Shown here: in pieces, positions 49,340 to 58,737 of the stretch
Layout: each line of letters starts with the position of its first letter
Numbering within the stretch: the stretch's first letter is position 1
Source: Christensenella sp964438705
Lineage (GTDB): Bacteria > Bacillota > Clostridia > Christensenellales > Christensenellaceae
DNA length: 64,000 nucleotides
Assembly (NCBI GenBank): GCA_964438705.1
Contig: CAYTKQ010000011.1
Location: 1-64,000 of the forward strand
Direction: 5' to 3'
The notes under the pieces: model-generated
The model's input: the letters and a program-made list of their open reading frames with translations, nothing else
The model's database searches: none
What the model was told of the DNA's origin: nothing
Made by a program: the position numbers and the translations under genes

Positions 49340-51595
49340 ATGAGAAAAACAATTAGAACCATTTTCATTATTACATTGTGTGCGGTGTTTTTTTTGTCCG
49401 GAGCGACGGTATCTTTTGCGCAAAGCGATCCGCAGAGCAACACGGGAAATTTGGAAGCTAGTGATGCGGAATCAGGAAATGAATCCGCAGAACCGAGCGC
49501 TGATGCTTTCCCTGAATCGGAACCATCAGCACCTCCGGTGAACTCGAGTGAACCTTCCATGGACTCGACCGTGTCGCCAACGGCCACCGCGACTGTGGCG
49601 CCTACAGCTTCTATAGCGCCGACTGAATCGCTGTTGGAGGGAAATCAGCCAGAAACACCTGCCGATCCCGCAGAGGGCGTAGTGTACGAAGCGGGAGAAA
49701 TTTTGGTGCAATTTAAAGAAAATGCTTCTGTGCTGCAGGCGAATGACACGATGGCAGCGATGTCGATGATGCCGGAGGAGCAGTTGGACGAGGTGATCGA
49801 TCAGGGTGACGTTGTCGTCGTCCAGTTGCCGGAGGAGCTTTCCGTTCAAGAGGCGTTGGAGGTTTTCGCAGAAGATCCGGCGGTAGAGTTTGCGCAACCG
49901 AACTATCTGTATCGGCAACTTGAGTCTGGCAAAGAGGATATTTCTGCGCTGGCAACCACGATAAACGACCCTTATAGGACAGATCAGTGGTATCTTGACA
50001 GCATTGGCGCATATGGCGCGTGGGATATTAGAAAAACAAATCGTGAAGTCAAGGTTGCGGTGCTGGACAGTGGCATTTCAATGAACCACCCGGATCTGAA
50101 AAATAACATCGATAAAGTGAACGCTTATGATGAATATAACGATATGCCTTTGACCGGGGACATCAGCGGGCATGGCACCCATGTGGCGGGCATCATCGCT
50201 GCCGAAGCAAATAATGGAATTGGTGCGGCGGGAGTGTCGTACAATGCGTCAATTGTTCCAATCAATGTTTTTCGTATCGATCCCACCCAAAATGAGCCGG
50301 TGGCAAGCACCAGCGATATCAGGGACGCATATGACAGAATTATGAATATTCCGAATCTCCGCGTGATCAACTTGAGTTTGGGAATTTATAACGCTGCTGA
50401 TAGAGTTTTAGAACAAAAAATAAATCAGGCGAGGTCGAAAGGAATTTTGACAGTATGCGCGGGAGGAAACGGGGACAGCAATAAACAAGGGCAGGCCTGG
50501 CCCGTATACCCATCCGATTTTGAGGCGTGTATTGCGGTGGTGCCGATCGATCAGAACGATCAGAGACCGACATGGGCGGATTATAACGCACAAAAGGATA
50601 TTGCCGCGCCAGGAATTAGGATGTGGAGTACGTTTCAAAATTCCTATACTTATATGAGTGGTTCTTCCATGGCGGCACCTGTTGTGAGTGCGGTCGCAGC
50701 GATGATATTCGCGGAAAATCCCAGTCTTACAGTAAATGAGGTTAAAAATATTTTATATACGACTGCCACAGATCTGGGGGAAGCAAACAAGGATATTTAT
50801 TATGGCTGGGGCAAGGTGAACGCTTCAAAAGCCCTGAAAAAAGCGCAATCGAATCCGATTCCGGATTTTGTGGAACGCCTTTATACAAAAGCTATGGGGC
50901 GAGCCTCAGATTCTTCGGGAAAAGCATATTGGGTAGGCGAGCTTAAAGCAAAACGGGCGACGGGCGCATATGTTGGAGCGGCCTTTATGCTAAGCGACGA
51001 AATGGAAAAGCAGCGTTTGCCAGACGGCGAGTTTCTGAATCGGATGTATCGCACCTTCATGGACAGGGAGCCGGATAGTGCGGGAAAGGCTTTTTGGCAA
51101 GGGATACTTGACGAGGGTATGAGCCGAAAATATGTGTTTGGGAATTTTCTAAATTGCCCGGAGTTTAAACGTATTTGTGGCGATTATGGAATTTTGTCCG
51201 GCAGCTATGCCTCAGATGAATTGCGCGATCAAAACAGGAATGTGACGGCGTTTATCAATAGGCTTTATAAGGAATGTTTGAAGCGAAGCGGAGATGCCGT
51301 CGGGCTTAATTTTTGGGCAGGACAGCTTTTGAATAGGGCCTCGAGCGGAGGGAAGGTGGCGCAAGGATTCTTTTTTAGCGAAGAATTTTTGAAAGCGAAT
51401 TATAGCAACAGTGAATATATCAATAGACTATATCGCGTGATGATGGATCGGCAGCCCAGTATAGCAGAAAAGAACTATTGGCTGCAGGCTATGGCGGGAG
51501 GCAAAAGCAGGATGGATGTATTTAGGGGGTTCATCTATTCACAGGAATTTACGAACATTTGCGCTTATTATGGTATCGTGCGTGGTGATGTGTAA
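49340..51595 (+). CDS. secreted subtilase with C-terminal DUF4214 repeats
   Basis: 751 aa. A signal peptide (1-27) is followed by a low-complexity Ser/Pro/Thr/Glu linker (28-110), a fervidolysin-type inhibitory propeptide (YEAGEILVQFKENA, about 116-195) and an S8 domain. The catalytic Asp243 is in AVLDSGIS, His278 in SGHGTHVAG, oxyanion Asn377 in AGGNG and Ser443 in GSSMAAP. From about 511 there are four DUF4214-type repeats with the pattern FVxRLYxxxMxRxxDxxGxxYW. It is likely a cell-surface protease. GGGAAGAGAT precedes the ATG. It marks the start of the AT-richer glycan block. Confidence 0.88.
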   Translation: MRKTIRTIFIITLCAVFFLSGATVSFAQSDPQSNTGNLEASDAESGNESAEPSADAFPESEPSAPPVNSSEPSMDSTVSPTATATVAPTASIAPTESLLEGNQPETPADPAEGVVYEAGEILVQFKENASVLQANDTMAAMSMMPEEQLDEVIDQGDVVVVQLPEELSVQEALEVFAEDPAVEFAQPNYLYRQLESGKEDISALATTINDPYRTDQWYLDSIGAYGAWDIRKTNREVKVAVLDSGISMNHPDLKNNIDKVNAYDEYNDMPLTGDISGHGTHVAGIIAAEANNGIGAAGVSYNASIVPINVFRIDPTQNEPVASTSDIRDAYDRIMNIPNLRVINLSLGIYNAADRVLEQKINQARSKGILTVCAGGNGDSNKQGQAWPVYPSDFEACIAVVPIDQNDQRPTWADYNAQKDIAAPGIRMWSTFQNSYTYMSGSSMAAPVVSAVAAMIFAENPSLTVNEVKNILYTTATDLGEANKDIYYGWGKVNASKALKKAQSNPIPDFVERLYTKAMGRASDSSGKAYWVGELKAKRATGAYVGAAFMLSDEMEKQRLPDGEFLNRMYRTFMDREPDSAGKAFWQGILDEGMSRKYVFGNFLNCPEFKRICGDYGILSGSYASDELRDQNRNVTAFINRLYKECLKRSGDAVGLNFWAGQLLNRASSGGKVAQGFFFSEEFLKANYSNSEYINRLYRVMMDRQPSIAEKNYWLQAMAGGKSRMDVFRGFIYSQEFTNICAYYGIVRGDV

Positions 51596-51680
51596 TCTGC
51601 CATATATCAAATGAAAAATGAATGACAAAGTCGAGCGTCGCCATCAGAGCACGGCGGTTTGCCGATTTGTTAATGTGAAG

Positions 51681-51709
51681 TTGCATTTTGTAGGATAAAA
51701 AAGTATAAT
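51681..51709 (+). promoter_or_regulatory. promoter of the polysaccharide operon
   Basis: TTGCAT (51681-51686), 17 nt, TATAAT (51704-51709). It drives the four-gene run 51749-57679. Confidence 0.78.
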
Positions 51710-51748
51710 CGAATGCGGATATTATGATAAAATATAAGTGGAGTAAAA

Positions 51749-52723
51749 ATGAAACTCATTGTACAAATACCTTGCTATAATGAAGAAAACACATTGTCGC
51801 AGACAATAGCTGACATTCCTAAACAAATTGACGGAATTGACGAAGTTGAAACGCTGATTATTGATGATGGGTCTACCGACCGTACGATTGAGATTGCGCG
51901 TCAATTGGGCGTAGACCACATCGTAAAGCAAGTGAGCAATCGTGGTCTTGCTTTGGCCTTTAAAGCCGGGGTAGACGCTTGTTTGCGTTTGGGGGCAGAT
52001 ATCATCGTTAACACGGATGGGGACAACCAGTATTACGGTGGAGATATCCCAAAATTGATCAAACCCATCATTGAGGGCAGGGCTGAAATTGTAATAGGTG
52101 ATAGACAGACCGATACAATAGAGCATTTTTCGAAAACGAAGAAGAAGCTTCAAAAAGTGGGAAGCGGTGTTGTACGTAAATTCTCGAAGAGCAATGTAAC
52201 CGATACAACAAGTGGATTTCGGGCGTACTCAAGGGACGCTGCGCTGCGCATGAACGTGGTTTCGGAATATACCTATACATTGGAAACCATCATAGATGCC
52301 GGTCTGAAAAAGATGGCGATCGAAAATGTTCCCATCAGAACCAATGGGAAGTTAAGGGAATCGCGGCTTTTTAAAAGCCCATGGGCCTATATAAAGAGAT
52401 CTGCGGCGACGATCGTAAGAACGTCTGTATCAAGAAGCCCGCTGAAAATGTTTTTGCCGGTTGCGATCGTTGTGTTTGTGATTGGCTTGGTTCTTGCAAT
52501 ACGTTACCTTGTGTTTTGGGGAATGGGTCAAGGTGCGGGGCACCTGCAATCCTTGTTGCTTTCCACAATCCTGCTGATTTGTTCTTTTTTGATGGCGATG
52601 TTTGCGCTTCTTGCGGATGCAAATTCAGCGCAGCGTAAGGTGTTGGATGAAATATTATATCGTGTCAAAAAATTGGAATATGACAAAGAAATAACTGAAA
52701 AAGATGAAGAGAGCGTTCTATGA
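51749..52723 (+). CDS. glycosyltransferase family 2, DPM1/GtrB-like
   Basis: 324 aa. The GT-A domain (1-215) begins VQIPCYNEENTLSQTI, has LIIDDGSTDRT and the metal-binding NTDGDNQY. The C-terminus has two membrane helices (about 238-262 and 272-295). This design transfers a sugar from UDP or GDP to polyprenyl phosphate for use by membrane GT-C enzymes such as those at 6358 or 60135. The stop overlaps the next gene by 4 nt. Confidence 0.9.
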   Translation: MKLIVQIPCYNEENTLSQTIADIPKQIDGIDEVETLIIDDGSTDRTIEIARQLGVDHIVKQVSNRGLALAFKAGVDACLRLGADIIVNTDGDNQYYGGDIPKLIKPIIEGRAEIVIGDRQTDTIEHFSKTKKKLQKVGSGVVRKFSKSNVTDTTSGFRAYSRDAALRMNVVSEYTYTLETIIDAGLKKMAIENVPIRTNGKLRESRLFKSPWAYIKRSAATIVRTSVSRSPLKMFLPVAIVVFVIGLVLAIRYLVFWGMGQGAGHLQSLLLSTILLICSFLMAMFALLADANSAQRKVLDEILYRVKKLEYDKEITEKDEESVL

Positions 52724-55221
52724 GAATAATCCTAACAAATCAGCACTGCGATAATCGCGGAGACCAATCTGCGACGATAGGTCTATTAGAATCAATCTAC
52801 AGCCAATTTGGAAATGACACCAAAATCGATATGTTCAAACAGACGAAAAAGCACCGATTTCTGACGGAAGAATATAACGTTGCAGAATATGATATGATAA
52901 CCCAAATAGGCGGTTTGTTGCAGCTGTTTTTTTGGGGTCTTTTTAAAGCAATCGGTGCGGATATTAGGAAGATTCTTTCGCAGGACGCAAAAAAAACAAT
53001 CAGTTTATATGAAAAGTGTGATCTTGTCTTGTCCTCCTGCGGAGGAGCTTATATCGGAGACATATATGCGAAGCATGAAATCGTGCATATTCTTTACTTA
53101 GTGATCCCGCTGCTTTTGAAAAAAAAGATCGTGTTCGCCGCACCGTCTATAGGACCGTTTCGTAAGAAAAGTATGAATCCATTTCGAAAATGGATATTAA
53201 AACATGCGGAGAGAATTGTGGTTCGAGACCCGATTTCTTATGAATATGTGCAAAAATTTATCAATGCGCCGGATAAAATCTTTATGGCCGCAGATGCTTG
53301 CTTTGCGCAGAGGATGAATAATGAAAGATCTTTGGAGGAACGTGAGAACAAAATAGGTTTTACGCCGCTTGATTATTCGTATCCTCACGCCGAGGCGCCT
53401 TTTGTTGAAAAAGAAAATTACAAATCGTCGATCGTGAGGCTAATTGACGATTTGATGCGTGAGGATGAAACTCTAAAATTTGAGTTTTTCCCGCAGCTTT
53501 ACAATGAACATACGGATATGCCGCTCATTGAAGAGATTATTGGACGCTTAAAATATCCGGAACGTGCGGAAGTGTTTTCGAATGCGTTGTCGGGAATCGA
53601 GCAGCAAAAAGAGATCGCAAAAATGAAGATGATGATAGCCACACGTTATCATTCCGCGGTATTTGCGTGCAAAATGTTGGTGCCTTGCGTCTGTATTGCC
53701 TACGAGCATAAGGCGGAAGGTCTAATGCGTATGTTTCATATGGAGGACTGCCTAATAGACATTCGGAGCGTAACATATGAGCTGCTGAAAGAAAAGGTTG
53801 AATATGTTGAGGCAAATAAAGAACGTATATATCAAAGGTTGAACGAGCATAGTGACCCTGTATATCTAGCAGCCAACAGAACGGCTGAGATTGCAAAAGA
53901 TGCTTGGGAAATGCAAAGCACCCTGAAAAATGCAACGGTACAGTTTTATGATGATATTTTGAGATATCCATATTTGTGCAAAAACTGCGGCATGTGCAAA
54001 GCAGTTTGCCCTACGGAATCCATTTATTTTTCGACCAATATTTACGGAGAGATTTTGCCGAGATTAAGCGAAACGACTTGTGTAGATTGCGGCAAATGCA
54101 GGAATGCATGCTGCGCCAGAACACTGAGAGGTGAGAAGGGGGCAACAATATTTGGCAAAAATAAGGGAATGTATTTGGTTGAAAGCACAGACATTGAGCA
54201 ACACAAAAGTGGTTCGTCCGGTGGGGCAGTAACGGCCCTGCTTGAGTACGGAATACAAAGCGGCTACTTCGAAGAAGTTTTAACGGTATCCCACAAGAAC
54301 GATCCCATAGTGGCGGGGCCGGTTTATACGGACCAAGCAACGGGGACATCAGGATCAAAATATATATCGGCGCCGCTGTGCGCCATCTATGATAAGCAGC
54401 GAAACGCCGCAATCACGGCATTGCCCTGCCAGGCATCGGCGATCCGCAAACAATCGCAGGATGATTTTATCATGGGCCTGTTTTGTTCAAAACTGTCGAC
54501 CGAAAAGCTGATTGATTTCATGGCATGGAAAGCGCAGATGAAAAAAGGCGATATTGATCAAGTTGTTTTTCGGGACGGGGTATGGCCCGGCGCATTCATG
54601 ATGAAAACGAAGGATCGTGAATTCCGTTGCAACTTAGGACGTTCCGTTTTTGCGGCGGCGTATAACAGCTATCTGTTTGCGAACCAGGGGTGTTTATATT
54701 GTAACGATTATTTTTGTGAGGACGCGGATCTTTCGTTTGGGGACCCGTGGGGCAGAAAACAGTATGAGGATGAATATTATGGACAAACGGTTATAATTGT
54801 TAGGACTGAGCGTGGAGAAGAGCTGCTAAGAAATGCTGAAAGGGATGGAAAAGTAAAAGTGACGGACATCCCATGGGAAGATGTGCTGAATGGACATGTG
54901 AAAGAAATATATTCCAAAAAAACTTCTGTGTCTCAGCGAATACGACAGGCTAATTCTCGCTGCGGCAATCGGTTTCAAATTGGAGACGACGCATTGATTG
55001 GCGGAAAGATAAGCAAACGGGCAAACCGTTTTATGATTTATAACAATCAAAAGATAAAGGATACGATCTGGTATAGCCGGATCAAGAAAGTGCCGTCCAA
55101 ATTCCTTTTTGTTTACAGATATGCAAATGCATTTTTGCTGAATCGGTTTTTGCGAAGGAATCACTTGAAAACACAATATTTCAATACAGCGAAAGAAGAA
55201 TATGATAACAAACGAGCTTGA
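52720..55221 (+). CDS. fused polysaccharide pyruvyltransferase and F420-dehydrogenase-like Fe-S protein
   Basis: 833 aa. Residues 1-400 match the polysaccharide pyruvyltransferase fold (MRIILTNQHCDNRGDQSA, SSCGGAYIGD, FAAPSIGPF, ATRYHSAVFAC). Residues 418-470 form a two-cluster ferredoxin (CKNCGMCKAVCP and CVDCGKCRNACC). The remainder resembles the coenzyme F420 hydrogenase/dehydrogenase beta-subunit family (SGSSGGAVTALLEYG, CLYCNDYFCEDADLSFGDPWG). The two are commonly separate neighbours in glycan loci; here they are one chain with no frame break. The Fe-S half may supply electrons for a glycan redox step, but that is inference. Overlaps both neighbours. Confidence 0.85.
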   Translation: MRIILTNQHCDNRGDQSATIGLLESIYSQFGNDTKIDMFKQTKKHRFLTEEYNVAEYDMITQIGGLLQLFFWGLFKAIGADIRKILSQDAKKTISLYEKCDLVLSSCGGAYIGDIYAKHEIVHILYLVIPLLLKKKIVFAAPSIGPFRKKSMNPFRKWILKHAERIVVRDPISYEYVQKFINAPDKIFMAADACFAQRMNNERSLEERENKIGFTPLDYSYPHAEAPFVEKENYKSSIVRLIDDLMREDETLKFEFFPQLYNEHTDMPLIEEIIGRLKYPERAEVFSNALSGIEQQKEIAKMKMMIATRYHSAVFACKMLVPCVCIAYEHKAEGLMRMFHMEDCLIDIRSVTYELLKEKVEYVEANKERIYQRLNEHSDPVYLAANRTAEIAKDAWEMQSTLKNATVQFYDDILRYPYLCKNCGMCKAVCPTESIYFSTNIYGEILPRLSETTCVDCGKCRNACCARTLRGEKGATIFGKNKGMYLVESTDIEQHKSGSSGGAVTALLEYGIQSGYFEEVLTVSHKNDPIVAGPVYTDQATGTSGSKYISAPLCAIYDKQRNAAITALPCQASAIRKQSQDDFIMGLFCSKLSTEKLIDFMAWKAQMKKGDIDQVVFRDGVWPGAFMMKTKDREFRCNLGRSVFAAAYNSYLFANQGCLYCNDYFCEDADLSFGDPWGRKQYEDEYYGQTVIIVRTERGEELLRNAERDGKVKVTDIPWEDVLNGHVKEIYSKKTSVSQRIRQANSRCGNRFQIGDDALIGGKISKRANRFMIYNNQKIKDTIWYSRIKKVPSKFLFVYRYANAFLLNRFLRRNHLKTQYFNTAKEEYDNKRA

Positions 55222-56206
55222 ATTGCAAGAAAGCATCAAACAAAAGAAAGTGCTCTTTATTTCGACGAAAAATGCTGATTACATAAGAAATGTTCAGGAA
55301 CGTCGCATTTTAAAAGAGCTTTCGGCCGACTACGAAGAATGCGTAGGGGAGCAGCGATCTTATGTAAAGCGTCTGGTGTATGTGTTTTTTTGGCTGCTTA
55401 CACATTCTGTGCGGAAATATGATGTCATATTGATTGGGTTTGCGCCTCAATTGATATTACCGTTTTTTTATTGGAAGTTCAAAAAAAAGCAAATTGTAGC
55501 AGATTTCTTCATCTCTTTGTATGACACGTTTATCCATGACAGAAAAAAATGGAAAGAAGGCTCTTTTTTTGCAAAACGATTACACGCTTTGGATAGAAAA
55601 ACAATTGCATATGCAGATTTGGTAATCGTAGATACCAAGGCGCATGGAGCGTTTTTCTGTGAAGAATTCGGGTTGTGCAGCAATCATCAGATCACGCTGT
55701 ATTTAGAAGCGGATCGGGATGTGTACTATCCGCGGGACAATCCAAAACAACAAACGCAATGCGCAAAGTATACAGTTCTATATTTTGGAAGCGTTCTGCC
55801 ATTGCAAGGCGTGGACACTGTTTTAAAGGCGATGCGGATTTTACGCGAAGAAGAGGACTTACAATTTATATTTATCGGGCCGCTGGATGAAAAACAGAAA
55901 AAAATCATTGAAGGGCAAAAGAATATTTGCTTGTATGAATGGCTTTCTCAAGAGCAGCTTGCGGAACAAATAGCACAGAGTGATTTATGTCTTGCAGGGC
56001 ATTTCAATTCTGAAATCAAAAAGGCGCAGCGGACGATTCCCGGAAAAGCTTATATTTATCGTTCGATGGAGAAAAAGATGATCTTGGGAGATTGTCTAGC
56101 GAATCGGGAACTGTTTGATGAGGGAGAAACCTGCGCGTATGTGCCTCAAGGGGATGCTGCCGCGCTGGCAAATCAAATTCTTATGTCGAAAGAGAAGAAT
56201 AATTAG
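55202..56206 (+). CDS. glycosyltransferase family 4-like
   Basis: 334 aa GT-B protein. The C-terminal half carries the nucleotide-sugar site (VLYFGSVLPLQGVDTVLKAM, LQFIFIGPLDEKQ, then an EWLSQEQLAEQIAQSDLCLAG region), while the N-terminal half is an acceptor-binding Rossmann domain with basic/hydrophobic patches (KFKKKQIVADFF) near the membrane. It probably adds one sugar to the lipid-linked repeat unit. It overlaps the fusion gene by 20 nt and precedes the flippase by 3 nt. Confidence 0.8.
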   Translation: MITNELELQESIKQKKVLFISTKNADYIRNVQERRILKELSADYEECVGEQRSYVKRLVYVFFWLLTHSVRKYDVILIGFAPQLILPFFYWKFKKKQIVADFFISLYDTFIHDRKKWKEGSFFAKRLHALDRKTIAYADLVIVDTKAHGAFFCEEFGLCSNHQITLYLEADRDVYYPRDNPKQQTQCAKYTVLYFGSVLPLQGVDTVLKAMRILREEEDLQFIFIGPLDEKQKKIIEGQKNICLYEWLSQEQLAEQIAQSDLCLAGHFNSEIKKAQRTIPGKAYIYRSMEKKMILGDCLANRELFDEGETCAYVPQGDAAALANQILMSKEKNN

Positions 56207-56209
56207 TAT

Positions 56210-57679
56210 ATGCGAAAAGGTATTATCTATCATACGATTTCTAAAGTGGCCGTTATCTTATCCGCGTATATTCTCCACTTTTTTTTGGGGAAAATGATGA
56301 CGGTGGAAGAGTACGGAATTGTCGGAATGATTATCAATTTGACGAATTTTTATTACCTATTTTTGACGAATGGCGTCAGGCAATCGATTTCCAAGCAGAT
56401 GTCCGAAGAGATGTACTCAAATCGCGAAATTGTCCGCAAAGGAATGACAATTCAAATTGTTTTCGGTGTGGGTTTGGGCATTGTAAATTATTTATTCGCG
56501 CCGTTGGTCGCAAATGCATTCGGAAATCCGGCTCTTGCCGTTTATTTCGAGATGACCAGTTTTTTAGTGCCGCTGACGGCTTTGTATTTTGGGTTTACCG
56601 GCGCGTTGAATGGAATGAAGCTATTTTTGTTGGAAGGAATCGTTATGATTGTCTATCCAATGGTACGGCTTTCGGCAATTCCATTTACGGGTGTCTTTCC
56701 CGAGGCCAAGCCTATTGGAACGGTGATTGGTTTTATATTGGGATCGCTTGTAGCAGCTGTTTTGGCGATTATTTTTTCATATCGAAATAAAAAAATCAAT
56801 TTTAGTCCGCTCCCTGTCAAGAAAATTACTTATAAGGAAAGCACGAAAGAGGCGCTGCATTTCATGTTTTTGTTCGCAGGCGTTACAGTTTTGTTGAACC
56901 TCCATATGCTCTTGCTGACCTTTATAAAAGGAAGCGAGGAGCTTACCGGCTATTATACGGCGATTAATAACTTTTCATTGGTTCCGTATTATCTTGTGTC
57001 GGCGGTTTATTTGGTCATTTTGCCGTTTGTAACGGAAAGCTATGCGAAGGGCGACAGCAAAGCGGCGGTCAAAATGATTTCTAAAAATTTGTACTACCTC
57101 TCTATTGTTGTTCTTCCAATTGTGATATTGATTGCGGCATCCTCTGAAACTTTGCTTGGAAATTTTTATAATGAACAATACACAGTTGCTGCATCTTCGC
57201 TTACGATTTTGGTCTTTGGGATCTTTTTCCTGTCGCTTTTTGTTGTGTTTACCGTATGTCTTAATGGTGTCAACAAACACAAAATTACCAATTTGTTATC
57301 TGCGCTCCTTGTTGTTGGGGATGTCGGACTGCTCTTTTGGCTGGTCCCGATTTATGGGATGGCGGGCGCCGCGCTCGCTACTTTGATCATTGGCGTGGCA
57401 GGGGCTGTATTATCTTATGTGCTACTGTGCAGGGCATTAAAATGTGTCATAACATTGCCTAATTGGAAAAAACTATTGATTATCATGACCGGGTTTACGG
57501 TAGGAAGTATTTTGATATTCCGCACGATACACTTCAGCAACTTGTTATGGTTGATTCTTGGCTATATTATTGTTTTAGGGCTATTTCTGTTTGTTGCAAT
57601 CAAATGTAAAATCATTCAAATTGATGAAATCAAGAACCTTTTGATGAAAAGAAATTTTGCCAAGCCAACGGAAAAATAA
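56210..57679 (+). CDS. polysaccharide flippase (Wzx/MATE-like, MOP superfamily)
   Basis: 489 aa with about fourteen hydrophobic segments. The N-terminal KVAVILSAYILHFFLGKMMTVEEYGIVGMI is typical of polysaccharide transporters that move undecaprenyl-linked units across the membrane. ISKNLYYLSIVVLPIVILI and similar helices follow. It is the last gene of the operon. No polymerase (Wzy) is recognised with certainty; the large membrane protein at 60135 may be related. Confidence 0.88.
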   Translation: MRKGIIYHTISKVAVILSAYILHFFLGKMMTVEEYGIVGMIINLTNFYYLFLTNGVRQSISKQMSEEMYSNREIVRKGMTIQIVFGVGLGIVNYLFAPLVANAFGNPALAVYFEMTSFLVPLTALYFGFTGALNGMKLFLLEGIVMIVYPMVRLSAIPFTGVFPEAKPIGTVIGFILGSLVAAVLAIIFSYRNKKINFSPLPVKKITYKESTKEALHFMFLFAGVTVLLNLHMLLLTFIKGSEELTGYYTAINNFSLVPYYLVSAVYLVILPFVTESYAKGDSKAAVKMISKNLYYLSIVVLPIVILIAASSETLLGNFYNEQYTVAASSLTILVFGIFFLSLFVVFTVCLNGVNKHKITNLLSALLVVGDVGLLFWLVPIYGMAGAALATLIIGVAGAVLSYVLLCRALKCVITLPNWKKLLIIMTGFTVGSILIFRTIHFSNLLWLILGYIIVLGLFLFVAIKCKIIQIDEIKNLLMKRNFAKPTEK

Positions 57680-57688
57680 GGAAGTAAA

Positions 57689-58567
57689 TTATTTTTTGGC
57701 AATGACTTCCATTGAATTGGCTTTGCAAAAACACATAGGGATTAGCGAAATCGCATAGAACGGAGCAGCAATCGCGAATAAAAATTTTTTGCCGGAACTG
57801 CTTTGTTTTTTGAGCATTTTAAAATAACCGCGCACATAATCGTAAGGATTTTCAATGTTATGGAATTTGATGTCCCGAAAGCCTGTTTGCCGCAAAAACA
57901 TGAGCAATCCTTTCTTGGAAAAATGAATGCGATGCTGTGGTATGCTCAAGGCATAGCTAAATTGTTTTAGCAGAGGGATTTCCAGAGAATCAAGCCTCGG
58001 AACCGCCAAATAGAGTATGCCATCCTTTTGCAAGGCATTATTATAAATATTCTGAATCACCTGAGGAAAGCCGTTGATATGCTCTAACACCTGACGCATA
58101 GCAACAACATCATACTTTTGTTTGAATTCTAAATTTTCAGCATCGCCCGGAATGACATTGATATTGTATTTCTTTTTGATGTTGACAATACCATTGGCAT
58201 CCAAATCAGAACCGGATACATGAAATCCGGCTTCGCGTAAAAAATAGAGCATATCGCCATTTCCGGTTCCAATTTCAAAAAGCGTAGCATCCTTGGATGG
58301 CTTCAATTTGCGAAGTTTGTGCGCGATCTTTCGCTTGCGATGAGAGGAAGCTTTCTTGAACCAACGTTTCCCTTCGGTATAAGGCTCGTAGTCTGCCGGA
58401 TAAAACCGATTCAGTTCTTCCACCGACATAGGAGGCATCGTATAACCAGTTCCGCAATTTTTGCATCGAACCACGCTGAATACCATATCAGGATCGACAT
58501 TTGTTATATAATCTCGACAATTATCCAAATAAAGATCGGTTTCATTGCCGCAAATTGCACATTCCAT
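57689..58567 (-). CDS. SAM-dependent methyltransferase with N-terminal zinc ribbon
   Basis: 292 aa. The N-terminus is a four-Cys ribbon (CAICGNE...CKNCGTGY, about residues 3-40). A class I methyltransferase domain has FEIGTGNGDMLYFL (SAM binding, about 90-104) and VAMRQVLEHINGFP. This layout is common in glycan loci for C- or O-methylation of sugars. ATG at 58567 is preferred with GGAG 7 nt upstream; 58570 is possible. It is convergent with the flippase operon. Confidence 0.84.
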   Translation of the reverse strand: MECAICGNETDLYLDNCRDYITNVDPDMVFSVVRCKNCGTGYTMPPMSVEELNRFYPADYEPYTEGKRWFKKASSHRKRKIAHKLRKLKPSKDATLFEIGTGNGDMLYFLREAGFHVSGSDLDANGIVNIKKKYNINVIPGDAENLEFKQKYDVVAMRQVLEHINGFPQVIQNIYNNALQKDGILYLAVPRLDSLEIPLLKQFSYALSIPQHRIHFSKKGLLMFLRQTGFRDIKFHNIENPYDYVRGYFKMLKKQSSSGKKFLFAIAAPFYAISLIPMCFCKANSMEVIAKK

Positions 58568-58651
58568 CATAACACTCCAACATTGCTTTTAGACGATACT
58601 ATCACTATTATAGTGACATTTAGAGCAAAATGCAAGGCGAATATATGTACC

Positions 58652-58680
58652 TTGTGTAAGGCGTGCACTTTATGTATAAT
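58652..58680 (+). promoter_or_regulatory. ugd promoter
   Basis: TTGTGT (58652-58657), 17 nt, TATAAT (58675-58680). Confidence 0.7.
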
Positions 58681-58737
58681 AAATATCAGTTATCGTTACC
58701 CTATCATGTAAAATAAAGGTTTTGGAGTTGGCGTGGA

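Noticed and set aside
57657..57703. TTGCCAA and TTGGCAA as a terminator between the flippase and methyltransferase genes
   Set aside because: Arms are only 7 bp with a loop over 30 nt and no good T run on the plus side.
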